Part shown: positions 1-6,401 of the stretch, in pieces
Position numbering within the stretch: position 1 is the first letter of the stretch
Layout of the letters: every line of letters begins with the position of its first letter
DNA from: an uncultured Gammaproteobacteria bacterium
GTDB taxonomy: Bacteria; Pseudomonadota; Gammaproteobacteria; Pseudomonadales; Pseudohongiellaceae
Assembly (NCBI GenBank): GCA_903889815.1
Contig: CAISYX010000046.1
Location: 1-26,446, forward strand
Direction: 5' to 3'
DNA length: 26,446 bases
Program-made: the position numbers and the translations under genes
The notes under the pieces: generated by a model
What the model was told of the DNA's origin: nothing
The model's input: the letters and a program-made list of their open reading frames with translations, nothing else
Database searches by the model: none

Positions 1-294
1 ACCCTGCGCACACTGGTGAATGCCGGGCATCTCGGCCGCAAATCCGGCAAGGGCTTCTACACCTGGTCCAATGACAAAGCCCGGAAGCAGCACGGCAAAA
101 CCACCGGACAGGATCTGGACGCGCTCAGTGCACGTCTCATCAAGGTATACACGGCAGAATGCCAGGCCGCACTGCGGGATGGGATCGTCGCCGACGCCGA
201 CCTGCTGGATGCCGGCATGATTTTCGGGACGGGCTTTGCACCTTTTCGCGGAGGTCCCCTGCATTATCTCCAGAACTCCGAAGGAGCAGTCTGA
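1..294 (+). CDS. fadJ: 3-hydroxyacyl-CoA dehydrogenase / enoyl-CoA hydratase, C-terminal end (FadJ-like), 5' truncated by window edge
   Basis: This is the last 97 codons of a fatty-acid beta-oxidation multifunctional enzyme; the reading frame is open from base 1. The segment HLGRKSGKGFYTW is the conserved start of the C-terminal 3-hydroxyacyl-CoA dehydrogenase domain. The ending FGTGFAPFRGGPLHY is the usual C-terminus of the alpha subunit (hydratase plus dehydrogenase). The stop at 292-294 is one base from the ATG of fadI, so the two are surely co-transcribed and probably translationally coupled; together they would form the alpha and beta subunits of the trifunctional complex. Because the partner is a FadI-type rather than FadA-type thiolase, FadJ is the better name than FadB, but the N-terminal hydratase domain lies outside the window, so the paralogue cannot be fixed. 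Confidence 0.85.
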   Translation, partial: TLRTLVNAGHLGRKSGKGFYTWSNDKARKQHGKTTGQDLDALSARLIKVYTAECQAALRDGIVADADLLDAGMIFGTGFAPFRGGPLHYLQNSEGAV

Positions 295-295
295 C

Positions 296-1588
296 ATGAG
301 TTCATTGCGCCGCGTTGCCATCATAGGGGGAACCAGAATCCCGTTCTGCCGCTCCAACACCGCCTATTCCGATTTGAGCAATCTGGACATGCTGGCCGAC
401 ACCCTGCAGGCCCTCGTGGATCAGCACAATCTGGCCGGAAGCAAGATTGACGACGTCATTGCCGGTGCAGTCACCACGCATTCCCGGGACTGGAATCTGA
501 CACGCGAAGCAATACTCAGCACGACGCTGTCTCCCAGAACGCCAGGCACTACCTTGCAGATGGCTTGCGGCACCTCTTTGCAGGCCGCCATGCTGCTCGC
601 CGGCCGCATTGCCAGCGGGCAGATCGACAGCGCCATTGCGGCGGGTTCGGATACCACCAGCGATGTGCCGCTGGTATTCCAGAAGCGTTTTGCCCGACGC
701 ATGGTGAAACTGAGCCAGGCGCGGGATCTCATGGGTCGGCTGCGCGCCTTCAAGGGGTTCCGTTTCGGTGAACTAAGCCCGCAGGCTCCCGGCAACGGGG
801 AGCCACGGACGCGCCTGTCGATGGGTCAGCACTGCGAACTCATGGCCAGGCGCTGGGGTATTTCACGCGCAGAGCAGGATCAGCTGGCACTGGAAAGTCA
901 TCAAAAGGCCGCTGCGGCGTATGCCGATGGATTCTTTGATCAACTGGTGGTCCCCTATCAAGGGGTCGCTCGCGACAACAATGTCCGCGCGGACAGCTCC
1001 CTGGACAAACTCGCCGGCCTGAAACCAGCCTTCGACCGCAGCGCCGCTGGCACATTGACTGCAGGAAACAGCACACCCCTGACTGACGGGGCATCTGCCG
1101 TCTTCCTTACCAGCGAAGAATACGCGTCAAAGCATGGACTGAAAGTGCAGGCCTGGCTCACGCATGCGCGAACCGCGGCCGTGAACTTCGTGTCTGGCGA
1201 AGGTCTGCTGATGGCCCCTGCACTGGCGGTGAGCGAACTTCTGGACGCCTCCGGTCTCCAGCTGCAGGATTTTGACTACTACGAGATTCACGAGGCGTTT
1301 GCAGCTCAGGTACTTTGCACTCTCAAGGCGTGGGAGAGCCCCGAATACTGCGCAGCAGTGCTGGGAAGAACAGCGCCTCTGGGCAGCATCGATCGCAGCA
1401 AACTGAACGTGCGCGGCAGCTCGCTGGCTGTCGGGCACCCCTTCGCCGCTACCGGCGCTCGCCTGATCGCGACCTTGAGCAAACTGCTTGAGGCGGACCC
1501 GGGATCCCGTGGGCTGATTTCGGTTTGCACTGCTGGCGGGATGGGAGCTGCTGCGATCCTTGAAGGCAACAATACAGCGAAGTATTGA
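296..1588 (+). CDS. fadI: acetyl-CoA C-acyltransferase (3-ketoacyl-CoA thiolase) FadI
   Basis: This 430-residue thiolase is close to the length of E. coli FadI (436). It performs the last step of beta-oxidation, thiolytic cleavage of 3-ketoacyl-CoA. The nucleophilic cysteine is Cys91 in MACGTSLQA. The second catalytic block is EIHEAFAAQ, the GHPFAATGAR block supplies the catalytic histidine, and SVCTAGGMGA holds the C-terminal catalytic cysteine. I chose the ATG at 296 rather than an upstream in-frame start at 236, because an AAGGAG ribosome site at 281-286 precedes it at a good distance and the protein then begins like its family (SSLRRVAIIGGTRIPF). It overlaps the end of the fadJ-like gene in transcription. 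No clear terminator follows. Identification as FadI rather than FadA rests on length and the partner. Confidence 0.92.
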   Translation: MSSLRRVAIIGGTRIPFCRSNTAYSDLSNLDMLADTLQALVDQHNLAGSKIDDVIAGAVTTHSRDWNLTREAILSTTLSPRTPGTTLQMACGTSLQAAMLLAGRIASGQIDSAIAAGSDTTSDVPLVFQKRFARRMVKLSQARDLMGRLRAFKGFRFGELSPQAPGNGEPRTRLSMGQHCELMARRWGISRAEQDQLALESHQKAAAAYADGFFDQLVVPYQGVARDNNVRADSSLDKLAGLKPAFDRSAAGTLTAGNSTPLTDGASAVFLTSEEYASKHGLKVQAWLTHARTAAVNFVSGEGLLMAPALAVSELLDASGLQLQDFDYYEIHEAFAAQVLCTLKAWESPEYCAAVLGRTAPLGSIDRSKLNVRGSSLAVGHPFAATGARLIATLSKLLEADPGSRGLISVCTAGGMGAAAILEGNNTAKY

Positions 1589-1979
1589 TTCAGATCATGG
1601 AAACAGCGTTTAAACGTGTGCGAGGAGTTTGAATTGCAGAGTAGGCAGTTGCTACATTCACGGCCTCTCGATATTCAGGTGGATTGAAAAATTGCATTAC
1701 AGCAATGCCGTTGAAACGCCCGCAGAGGTGACGACGGAGCAGTATTCAGTGCGACAGGGATTCGCGCACTGATTTGAACGCCGGGCATGCACCAGCGTCA
1801 CGGAGTGGACGCGGTTGACGAGCCGGCAGATTTGGCCCGATCGGCACCTCCTGCGGAGGCAGGAAGACTGGCCAAGGCAGTAAAATGAAGGACCTTGCGG
1901 GAAGGCTGAAGTCCTGATTCAATTGGGCGCCTGAATTTAGCCTTAAAAATAATGTCACTGGTAATGGGAGTAAACTTTA
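1589..1979. other. 391-base intergenic region, no gene recognised
   Basis: No convincing coding region lies on either strand; a 70-codon minus-strand reading frame at 1746-1958 has no family resemblance and no obvious ribosome site. A perfect 10-bp palindrome, CGTTTAAACG, sits at 1607-1616 just after the fadI stop. A short CCTCC-TGC-GGAGG inverted repeat lies at 1847-1859. The A/T-rich stretch just before 1980 probably holds the promoter and leader of the downstream gene, but I cannot place a -35/-10 pair with confidence. I see no strong terminator for fadI. Confidence 0.5.
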
Positions 1980-2921
1980 ATGAAAAAGAACCTTAGGACT
2001 GTATTTGGTCTCGTGGTGGGGGCAATCCTCGTCGCAGCCAGTATCGTACCTGTGCAAGCGCAGCAACTGCCGACGATCTCGCGTCCCCTGGGACTGCGTG
2101 CTCCTGTCGGTCTTCCGGTAATTCCGATTTTTGAAGGGGCTTACGAGAACGAAGATGGTTCCGTCACTTACTCTTTCGGATACTTGAACCGCAACACAGC
2201 GGAAGCAATCGAGATTCCGCTCGGCCCGAACAATCGCATCGAGCCGGCGGAATTTGGTGGTCTGCAGCCATCACGTTTCGAAACTACCCGTCACACGGGC
2301 GTTTTCACTGTGACAGTGCCCGCGTCCATGCGCGATGGCGAAGTTTGGTGGTACATCAAGACTGGCCAGCATGAAGAGCTCAAAGTGCCAGGTCGTCGCG
2401 GCCGTCTTGGATATACCCTCGACAGGACACCACGCCCAGCAGGCTCTGTTGCGCCCGTGGCATCCTTTGTCGAAGGCGGCCCGCAGGTACAGGATCCTGA
2501 CGGTCTCGTTGCTGAAGAAACCCTTACAGTGAAGGCTGGCGCCCCAGTGACTCTGTCTGCGCAAGTTGATGATATCTCTGTCCGAGACATGACCGACACA
2601 CGCAACGCGGATGGCGTGCCGGTGCGAGTGTCATGGTACAAGCACCAGGGTGAAGGCCAGGTGACTTTTGAACGTCACCCTTCGTCTGAACCACCGCCCG
2701 CATTGTCAGAGCTGCAGATAGCACGTGGTGCTACCCAGGCAGGCCCGGACGAGACACAAATCGCCAGTGGCACCGGCACCGCCAACGTTATCGCGACCTT
2801 CTCTCAGCCTGGCGACTATATGATTCGTACTCTGGTTGACAACTGGGCTGCGGATGACAGTACAGAGGCTGACCAGTGCTGCTGGACAAACCTGTACCAG
2901 CGCGTTACCGTTACACCGTAA
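1980..2921 (+). CDS. secreted protein of unknown function, probable Ig/PKD-like beta-sandwich
   Basis: I do not recognise a named family. The 313-residue product starts with a Sec signal peptide (MKK, then a hydrophobic stretch, probable cleavage VQA|QQ after residue 27). Residues about 180-313 look like a beta-sandwich: VTLSAQVDD, VRVSWYKHQGEGQVTF, then ATFSQPGDYMIRTLVDNW, a pattern common in PKD/Ig-like exported domains. The C-terminal end contains an unusual vicinal pair Cys300-Cys301 followed by Trp (QCCWTNLY). A GGGAG ribosome site precedes the ATG. It is followed by a strong terminator (2965-2993), then by the cytochrome c-PHM gene on the same strand. Function is unknown; the context suggests a periplasmic or secreted accessory of the copper/heme proteins next door, which is inference only. 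Confidence 0.75.
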   Translation: MKKNLRTVFGLVVGAILVAASIVPVQAQQLPTISRPLGLRAPVGLPVIPIFEGAYENEDGSVTYSFGYLNRNTAEAIEIPLGPNNRIEPAEFGGLQPSRFETTRHTGVFTVTVPASMRDGEVWWYIKTGQHEELKVPGRRGRLGYTLDRTPRPAGSVAPVASFVEGGPQVQDPDGLVAEETLTVKAGAPVTLSAQVDDISVRDMTDTRNADGVPVRVSWYKHQGEGQVTFERHPSSEPPPALSELQIARGATQAGPDETQIASGTGTANVIATFSQPGDYMIRTLVDNWAADDSTEADQCCWTNLYQRVTVTP

Positions 2922-2964
2922 TCGACTATTTTTCCCAGTCGTTATAAAGAGCAAGAAAAATAAA

Positions 2965-2993
2965 TAAAAGCCTGAGAAATCAGGCTTTTATTT
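2965..2993 (+). terminator. intrinsic terminator after the secreted 313-aa gene
   Basis: An 11-bp perfect stem (2965-2975 with 2980-2990) closes a GAAA tetraloop and ends in a T-rich arm followed by TTT. It lies 43 bases after the stop codon of the preceding gene. It separates that gene from the downstream cytochrome c-PHM gene, which therefore probably has its own promoter or relies on read-through. Confidence 0.88.
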
Positions 2994-3006
2994 GTGCGTC
3001 ACAAAT
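2990..3006. promoter_or_regulatory. perfect 17-bp inverted repeat, possible operator upstream of the cytochrome c-PHM gene
   Basis: ATTTGTG-CGT-CACAAAT is a perfect 7-bp inverted repeat with a 3-base centre. It abuts the terminator on its left and lies about 90 bases before the ATG at 3096. Arms TGTG/CACA recall CRP/FNR-type half sites, but the spacing is too short for those proteins, so the binding regulator is unknown. It could also simply extend the terminator structure. Confidence 0.4.
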
Positions 3007-3095
3007 AGTTGCAGATAGTACGATCAAAGTGTGGACAAGCGACTGCAAGAGTTCTAGATTGCGGCGACTGCTCACCCATTTACGAGGAGAGGATC

Positions 3096-4475
3096 ATGAA
3101 AATCAAGCAGTGTTGGAACAAGCAGCGCTCAGGGAAAGCCGTTCTCGGCTTTGCAGTCCTTGCGGTGTTGGGATTTACCGGTCAGGCCCAGGCACAATCA
3201 TCCTTGTCTATTGACTCTGGTGAAGTGACGTATGCTGATCACGTTGCACAGATCATTACGGACAACTGCGTTGTCTGCCACCGTGAAGGCGGTGTCGGCC
3301 CCATGCAGCTGACCAACTTCGAACAGGTACGTCCCTGGGCACCGCTGATCGGTATGCGCGTCGCCAACAAGGAAATGCCACCCTACGCTTATGACGATCA
3401 CATCGGCATCCAGGATCTGCAAGGTGACTGGCGTCTGTCTGACGAAGAAATCGCAGCTGTCACTACCTGGGTCGCTCAAGGCGCACCGGAAGGTGACTGG
3501 GGCGATCGCAGCCATCCAGTAGCAGACCTGCCTGACGCTGATCAATGGACTTTCGCTGCTGAGTTCGGCGAGCCCAACCTGATTCTGGACTCTGCTCCAA
3601 TCGACGTGCCTGCGCTGGGCAATGACATGTGGCACCGTCCGTATGTCTACACTGGCATGGACACAGACCGTTGCATCAAGGCCATTCAAGTGAAGCCGGC
3701 CGGCAATGCCAAGGCAGTTGTACACCACGCGAACTCCGACATCGAAGTTCCGAATGCTGATGGTGAGTATGAAGATTTCGGTCAGTTGACCGAGTACGCG
3801 ATGGGCAAGTGGGGCGAGATCATGCCGGAAGGCGTATGCCGCACACTGCCAGCCAATGCACGCGTTCGCTGGGACATCCATCTGTTCCCCGGCGGTGTAG
3901 GAGCAACTGCTCCTGGCACAGTCATCGAAGACAACGTTGTTGAAATCGGTATCTGGCTGCACCCGGAAAACTACCAGGATGTTGCCAAGTACAAGCAGGA
4001 TCTGAAACTGTACAGACTGAACCAAGGCGAGCTGATTGTTCCTCCGAATGGCACTGCCATGACTCAGGGCTTCCACTCCTTTGACCACCCTGTCCGTATC
4101 GACAGCTTCCAGCCACACGGCCACCTGCGTATGCGCGCAGCGTCACTGGAGATTTACTACCCGGCGACTGGTCGTACTGAGCAGTTGAGCCAGGTCTCCA
4201 ACTGGAGCGCCACTTGGCACCACAGCCACCTGTACGAAGCAGACGTTGCTCCGTTGCTCCCAGTTGGCGCAGTGCTCGTGATCAAGCAGTGGTACGACAA
4301 CACTGCAAACAACCCGAACAACCCCGATCCAGATTTCTGGGTTGTTGAGGGCAGCCGTACAGCTGACGAAATGACTCACGCCTGGATTGCGATCACTCAC
4401 CTGGACGATGCCGGCTACGCCGAAATCGTTGCCCAGCGTGAAGCCGCCAAGCAGCGTTCAGTAGCAGCTGAGTAA
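3096..4475 (+). CDS. periplasmic monoheme cytochrome c fused to PHM-like copper type II monooxygenase
   Basis: The 459-residue product has a Sec signal peptide (probable cleavage QAQA|QS near residue 34). A monoheme cytochrome c domain follows, with Cys58-x-x-Cys61-His62 and a candidate axial Met94 in KEMPP. The rest resembles the two-domain peptidylglycine alpha-hydroxylating / dopamine beta-monooxygenase fold. Candidate CuH ligands are His210-His211 (VVHHANSD) and His262 (WDIHLF). Candidate CuM ligands are His341 and His343 (QPHGHLRM) and Met426 (TADEMTHAW, matching the SSDEM Met site of mammalian PHM). A YDNTANNPNNPDP block is typical of bacterial relatives. An extra His cluster (His375, His376, His378) lies between. 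The ATG at 3096 is chosen because GAGGAGAGG precedes it and the signal peptide follows directly. Substrate is unknown; the heme could feed electrons to the copper (inference). Confidence 0.82.
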   Translation: MKIKQCWNKQRSGKAVLGFAVLAVLGFTGQAQAQSSLSIDSGEVTYADHVAQIITDNCVVCHREGGVGPMQLTNFEQVRPWAPLIGMRVANKEMPPYAYDDHIGIQDLQGDWRLSDEEIAAVTTWVAQGAPEGDWGDRSHPVADLPDADQWTFAAEFGEPNLILDSAPIDVPALGNDMWHRPYVYTGMDTDRCIKAIQVKPAGNAKAVVHHANSDIEVPNADGEYEDFGQLTEYAMGKWGEIMPEGVCRTLPANARVRWDIHLFPGGVGATAPGTVIEDNVVEIGIWLHPENYQDVAKYKQDLKLYRLNQGELIVPPNGTAMTQGFHSFDHPVRIDSFQPHGHLRMRAASLEIYYPATGRTEQLSQVSNWSATWHHSHLYEADVAPLLPVGAVLVIKQWYDNTANNPNNPDPDFWVVEGSRTADEMTHAWIAITHLDDAGYAEIVAQREAAKQRSVAAE

Positions 4476-4485
4476 TTGAGTGATT

Positions 4486-4513
4486 GGATGATCAGGTGAA
4501 AGCCTGATCATCC
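4486..4513. repeat. perfect 11-bp inverted repeat (hairpin) after the cytochrome c-PHM gene
   Basis: GGATGATCAGG (4486-4496) pairs perfectly with CCTGATCATCC (4503-4513) around a TGAAAG loop. It starts 10 bases after the stop codon. There is no T-tract on either side, so it is more likely an RNA 3'-end stabilising hairpin than a terminator by itself; the true terminator follows at 4525. Confidence 0.7.
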
Positions 4514-4524
4514 GGCAACAAAAG

Positions 4525-4560
4525 AAGGGCCGAAGACATTGTCTCCGGCCCTTTTCTTTT
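4525..4560 (+). terminator. intrinsic terminator of the cytochrome c-PHM gene, likely bidirectional
   Basis: AAGGGCCG (4525-4532) pairs with CGGCCCTT (4546-4553). A short inner stem AGAC/GTCT (4534-4537 with 4541-4544) closes an ATT loop, with one mismatch between the stems. The plus-strand arm runs into TTTTCTTTT. The minus strand also has T-rich sequence after the stem, so it could stop transcription from the right as well. Confidence 0.85.
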
Positions 4561-4596
4561 GCTTTCGGGAAAGCGCTCTCTTGGTCGCGCCCCAAA

Positions 4597-4634
4597 AAAA
4601 AGCCACCGACTCAGTCATGAGCAGGTGGCTTTTT
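4597..4634 (-). terminator. intrinsic terminator of the redoxin-cytochrome c-PHM gene
   Basis: AAAAAGCCACC (4597-4607) pairs perfectly with GGTGGCTTTTT (4624-4634), an 11-bp stem with a 16-base loop. Read on the minus strand it is followed by a run of eight T. It lies 18-55 bases beyond the stop codon of the minus-strand gene that ends at 4652. It may also act weakly on the plus strand. Confidence 0.85.
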
Positions 4635-4651
4635 CTTGTCAGGAAGCTGAT

Positions 4652-6349
4652 TCAGTCAGCTTTGTGGTACGTGAAATACCCGGTGAACATTTCATCCTTG
4701 CTGGTCAGCCCGGAGCGAATCTCTGCGTCCGGGTCCGGGTTGAAGGGATTGGATATGGTGTTGTCAAAGGCCCCGGTCACATGCACCTTGCTGCCCGCAG
4801 GCACTGCAACGGGCTCATCAAGCACATAGTGCGGCTGCCAGCCGTAGTTGTAGGCTGGCACACTGAGAATATCCTGCAGGGTGCCATCCGGCAGTTCCAC
4901 ACTGAATTTCATCTTCTTGCCCCGCGCATTCATCTTTGCGCGAACCCCAGTAATAACCACGGCCTCTTCAAAGACGTATTCGGCATGTGCCGGAATTTCA
5001 GGCTGGTTTGGTGGCAAAACCAGGTCAGATGCTGAGACAGCCTGCACAAGTCGTTCTTTCAAGCCATCAACTTCAGATCCTTCGGCAAAGTAAAGACCAA
5101 TCTTTGTTGCATCGACCAACTCTGCACCGATACCTACAAAATGGAACTGCAGGGAAAGCTTGTGTCCCTTCGGAATGAAAACAGCTGTCCCTTCGGGAAA
5201 CTGCGTAGCTGCAGGTTTACCCGGCGAATAGCCATCCAGGAAGGTGCGGGTTGACGTGCTGACGTCGCGCTCCTCCCCCCAGAAATCTTCCCCTGGCGCT
5301 GTGACAAAGCCCATCAGGTGATGCAAAGCGCTCGTTGCATCAGGACGATACTGAACCGCAGTAACCCACTTGTCTTCTGTAAACGCCAGCTCTACATCGG
5401 AATAAACGTAGTCCAGGATTCCCGTAGCAGGGATTTCCTTCGGAGGCGCAGTGACCACGATATCAGGCTCGCCCAGTATCCAGTCCTTGCTTTCCTCATG
5501 GACATATTCTTCAAGAGGATCCACGGGTCCGTCACCACGTGGCGCCCCCGCATTGAACCAATGTACCAGCGTCTGGATATCTTCAGTTGCGATGTACCGA
5601 GCTGACGCGGTGTGTCCGATGCTCGGGTCCACCTGCGCCGGAGGCATCCGCTTGTTGAGCAGTACTTCCCGAATCATGGGAGACCATCCCAATAAAGAGA
5701 CGTACTTGTCGATAGCGAACGGACCGACGCCGAACTGTCTGTGGCAGGACGCGCAATTCTCGATGATGATGGGAGCCACCTCGGTCGCATAGTCGGGGAC
5801 CTGGGCCGCGTGCATCTCCTTGACCGGGTATTCAACCTGACAACCTGAGGTATTCTCTGTCGTGACGGTGTTGCGCACCGTAGTGCTCAGCAGTGCAGAA
5901 AGCGTGGCATCCAGCTGCTCGCCAACGGCCCCCGTATAGAACAGGGAGAGTCGGTCCGGATTGAGCACCCTGACGTCTCCAACGCTTGTTATTCCCAATG
6001 CCTCAGAGATCAGCTGGCCATTGTCCTGCAGGATGGGCAGCGCGACATTCAGTTCCCGCAACGCCTGCCGGTCAAGATCCTGAGAATCCAGCAGAAGAAA
6101 CTCAATGCCCTGCTCGGCATAGCGGTTGTGCAGGTCCTGATACTGCGCCAGCGTCGCATCCATTCCCTGACAGGACTGCGAATAGGACATTACAACAACG
6201 GCTTTGCGATGCTGATAACGACTTAACTGATGGAACTCCCCATCGCTATCGAGCAAGGCGAAATCGCCTGTTCTGTCGAGAGCAGCACTTGCTGCTCCCG
6301 ACGCCAGGGCGATGAAGGCTCCCAGACAAGATGCTTGAACTTTTTTCAT
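4652..6349 (-). CDS. redoxin-cytochrome c-PHM-like copper monooxygenase fusion with altered CuM site
   Basis: This 565-residue exported protein has a signal peptide (about residues 1-22). A thioredoxin-fold redoxin domain (about 25-155) follows, with a single candidate active cysteine Cys60 (SYSQSCQGMD) and no CxxC. Next is a monoheme cytochrome c (Cys199-x-x-Cys202-His203, possible axial Met235 in KRMPP). The C-terminal part is PHM-like: His343-His344 (LHHLMGF) and His403 (LQFHF) would be CuH ligands, and Met554 (KDEM) the CuM Met. Where family members have an HxH before RGK, this protein has Lys472-Met-Asn474 (AKMNARGKKM), so both CuM histidines appear lost. Start at ATG 6349 (MKK signal peptide); AGAGG lies somewhat far upstream. 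It lies 52 bases after the unknown secreted gene at 6402 and is probably in one operon with it. Substrate unknown. Confidence 0.82.
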   Translation of the reverse strand: MKKVQASCLGAFIALASGAASAALDRTGDFALLDSDGEFHQLSRYQHRKAVVVMSYSQSCQGMDATLAQYQDLHNRYAEQGIEFLLLDSQDLDRQALRELNVALPILQDNGQLISEALGITSVGDVRVLNPDRLSLFYTGAVGEQLDATLSALLSTTVRNTVTTENTSGCQVEYPVKEMHAAQVPDYATEVAPIIIENCASCHRQFGVGPFAIDKYVSLLGWSPMIREVLLNKRMPPAQVDPSIGHTASARYIATEDIQTLVHWFNAGAPRGDGPVDPLEEYVHEESKDWILGEPDIVVTAPPKEIPATGILDYVYSDVELAFTEDKWVTAVQYRPDATSALHHLMGFVTAPGEDFWGEERDVSTSTRTFLDGYSPGKPAATQFPEGTAVFIPKGHKLSLQFHFVGIGAELVDATKIGLYFAEGSEVDGLKERLVQAVSASDLVLPPNQPEIPAHAEYVFEEAVVITGVRAKMNARGKKMKFSVELPDGTLQDILSVPAYNYGWQPHYVLDEPVAVPAGSKVHVTGAFDNTISNPFNPDPDAEIRSGLTSKDEMFTGYFTYHKAD

Positions 6350-6401
6350 GGCACTACAATCCTCTACATTAAGCAACGCAGTCAGACATCATGCTTGCCG
6401 T

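Noticed and set aside
1600..1616. GAAAC-N3-GTTT and overlapping CGTTTAAACG palindrome resembling a PsrA-type fatty-acid regulator site
   Set aside because: It lies after the fadI stop rather than upstream of the fad genes, and the motif is short enough to occur by chance.
1746..1958. 70-codon minus-strand frame in the fadI downstream gap
   Set aside because: No convincing ribosome site, no recognisable domain, low-complexity appearance.
2990..3006. TGTG...CACA as a CRP or FNR site
   Set aside because: The half sites are separated by 3 bases, not the 6-8 needed for CRP/FNR spacing; kept only as an unassigned palindrome.
3198..4124. 308-codon minus-strand open frame opposite the cytochrome c-PHM gene
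   Set aside because: It is a shadow of the plus-strand gene, which has a signal peptide, heme motif and copper ligands; the antisense product shows no domain and no ribosome site.
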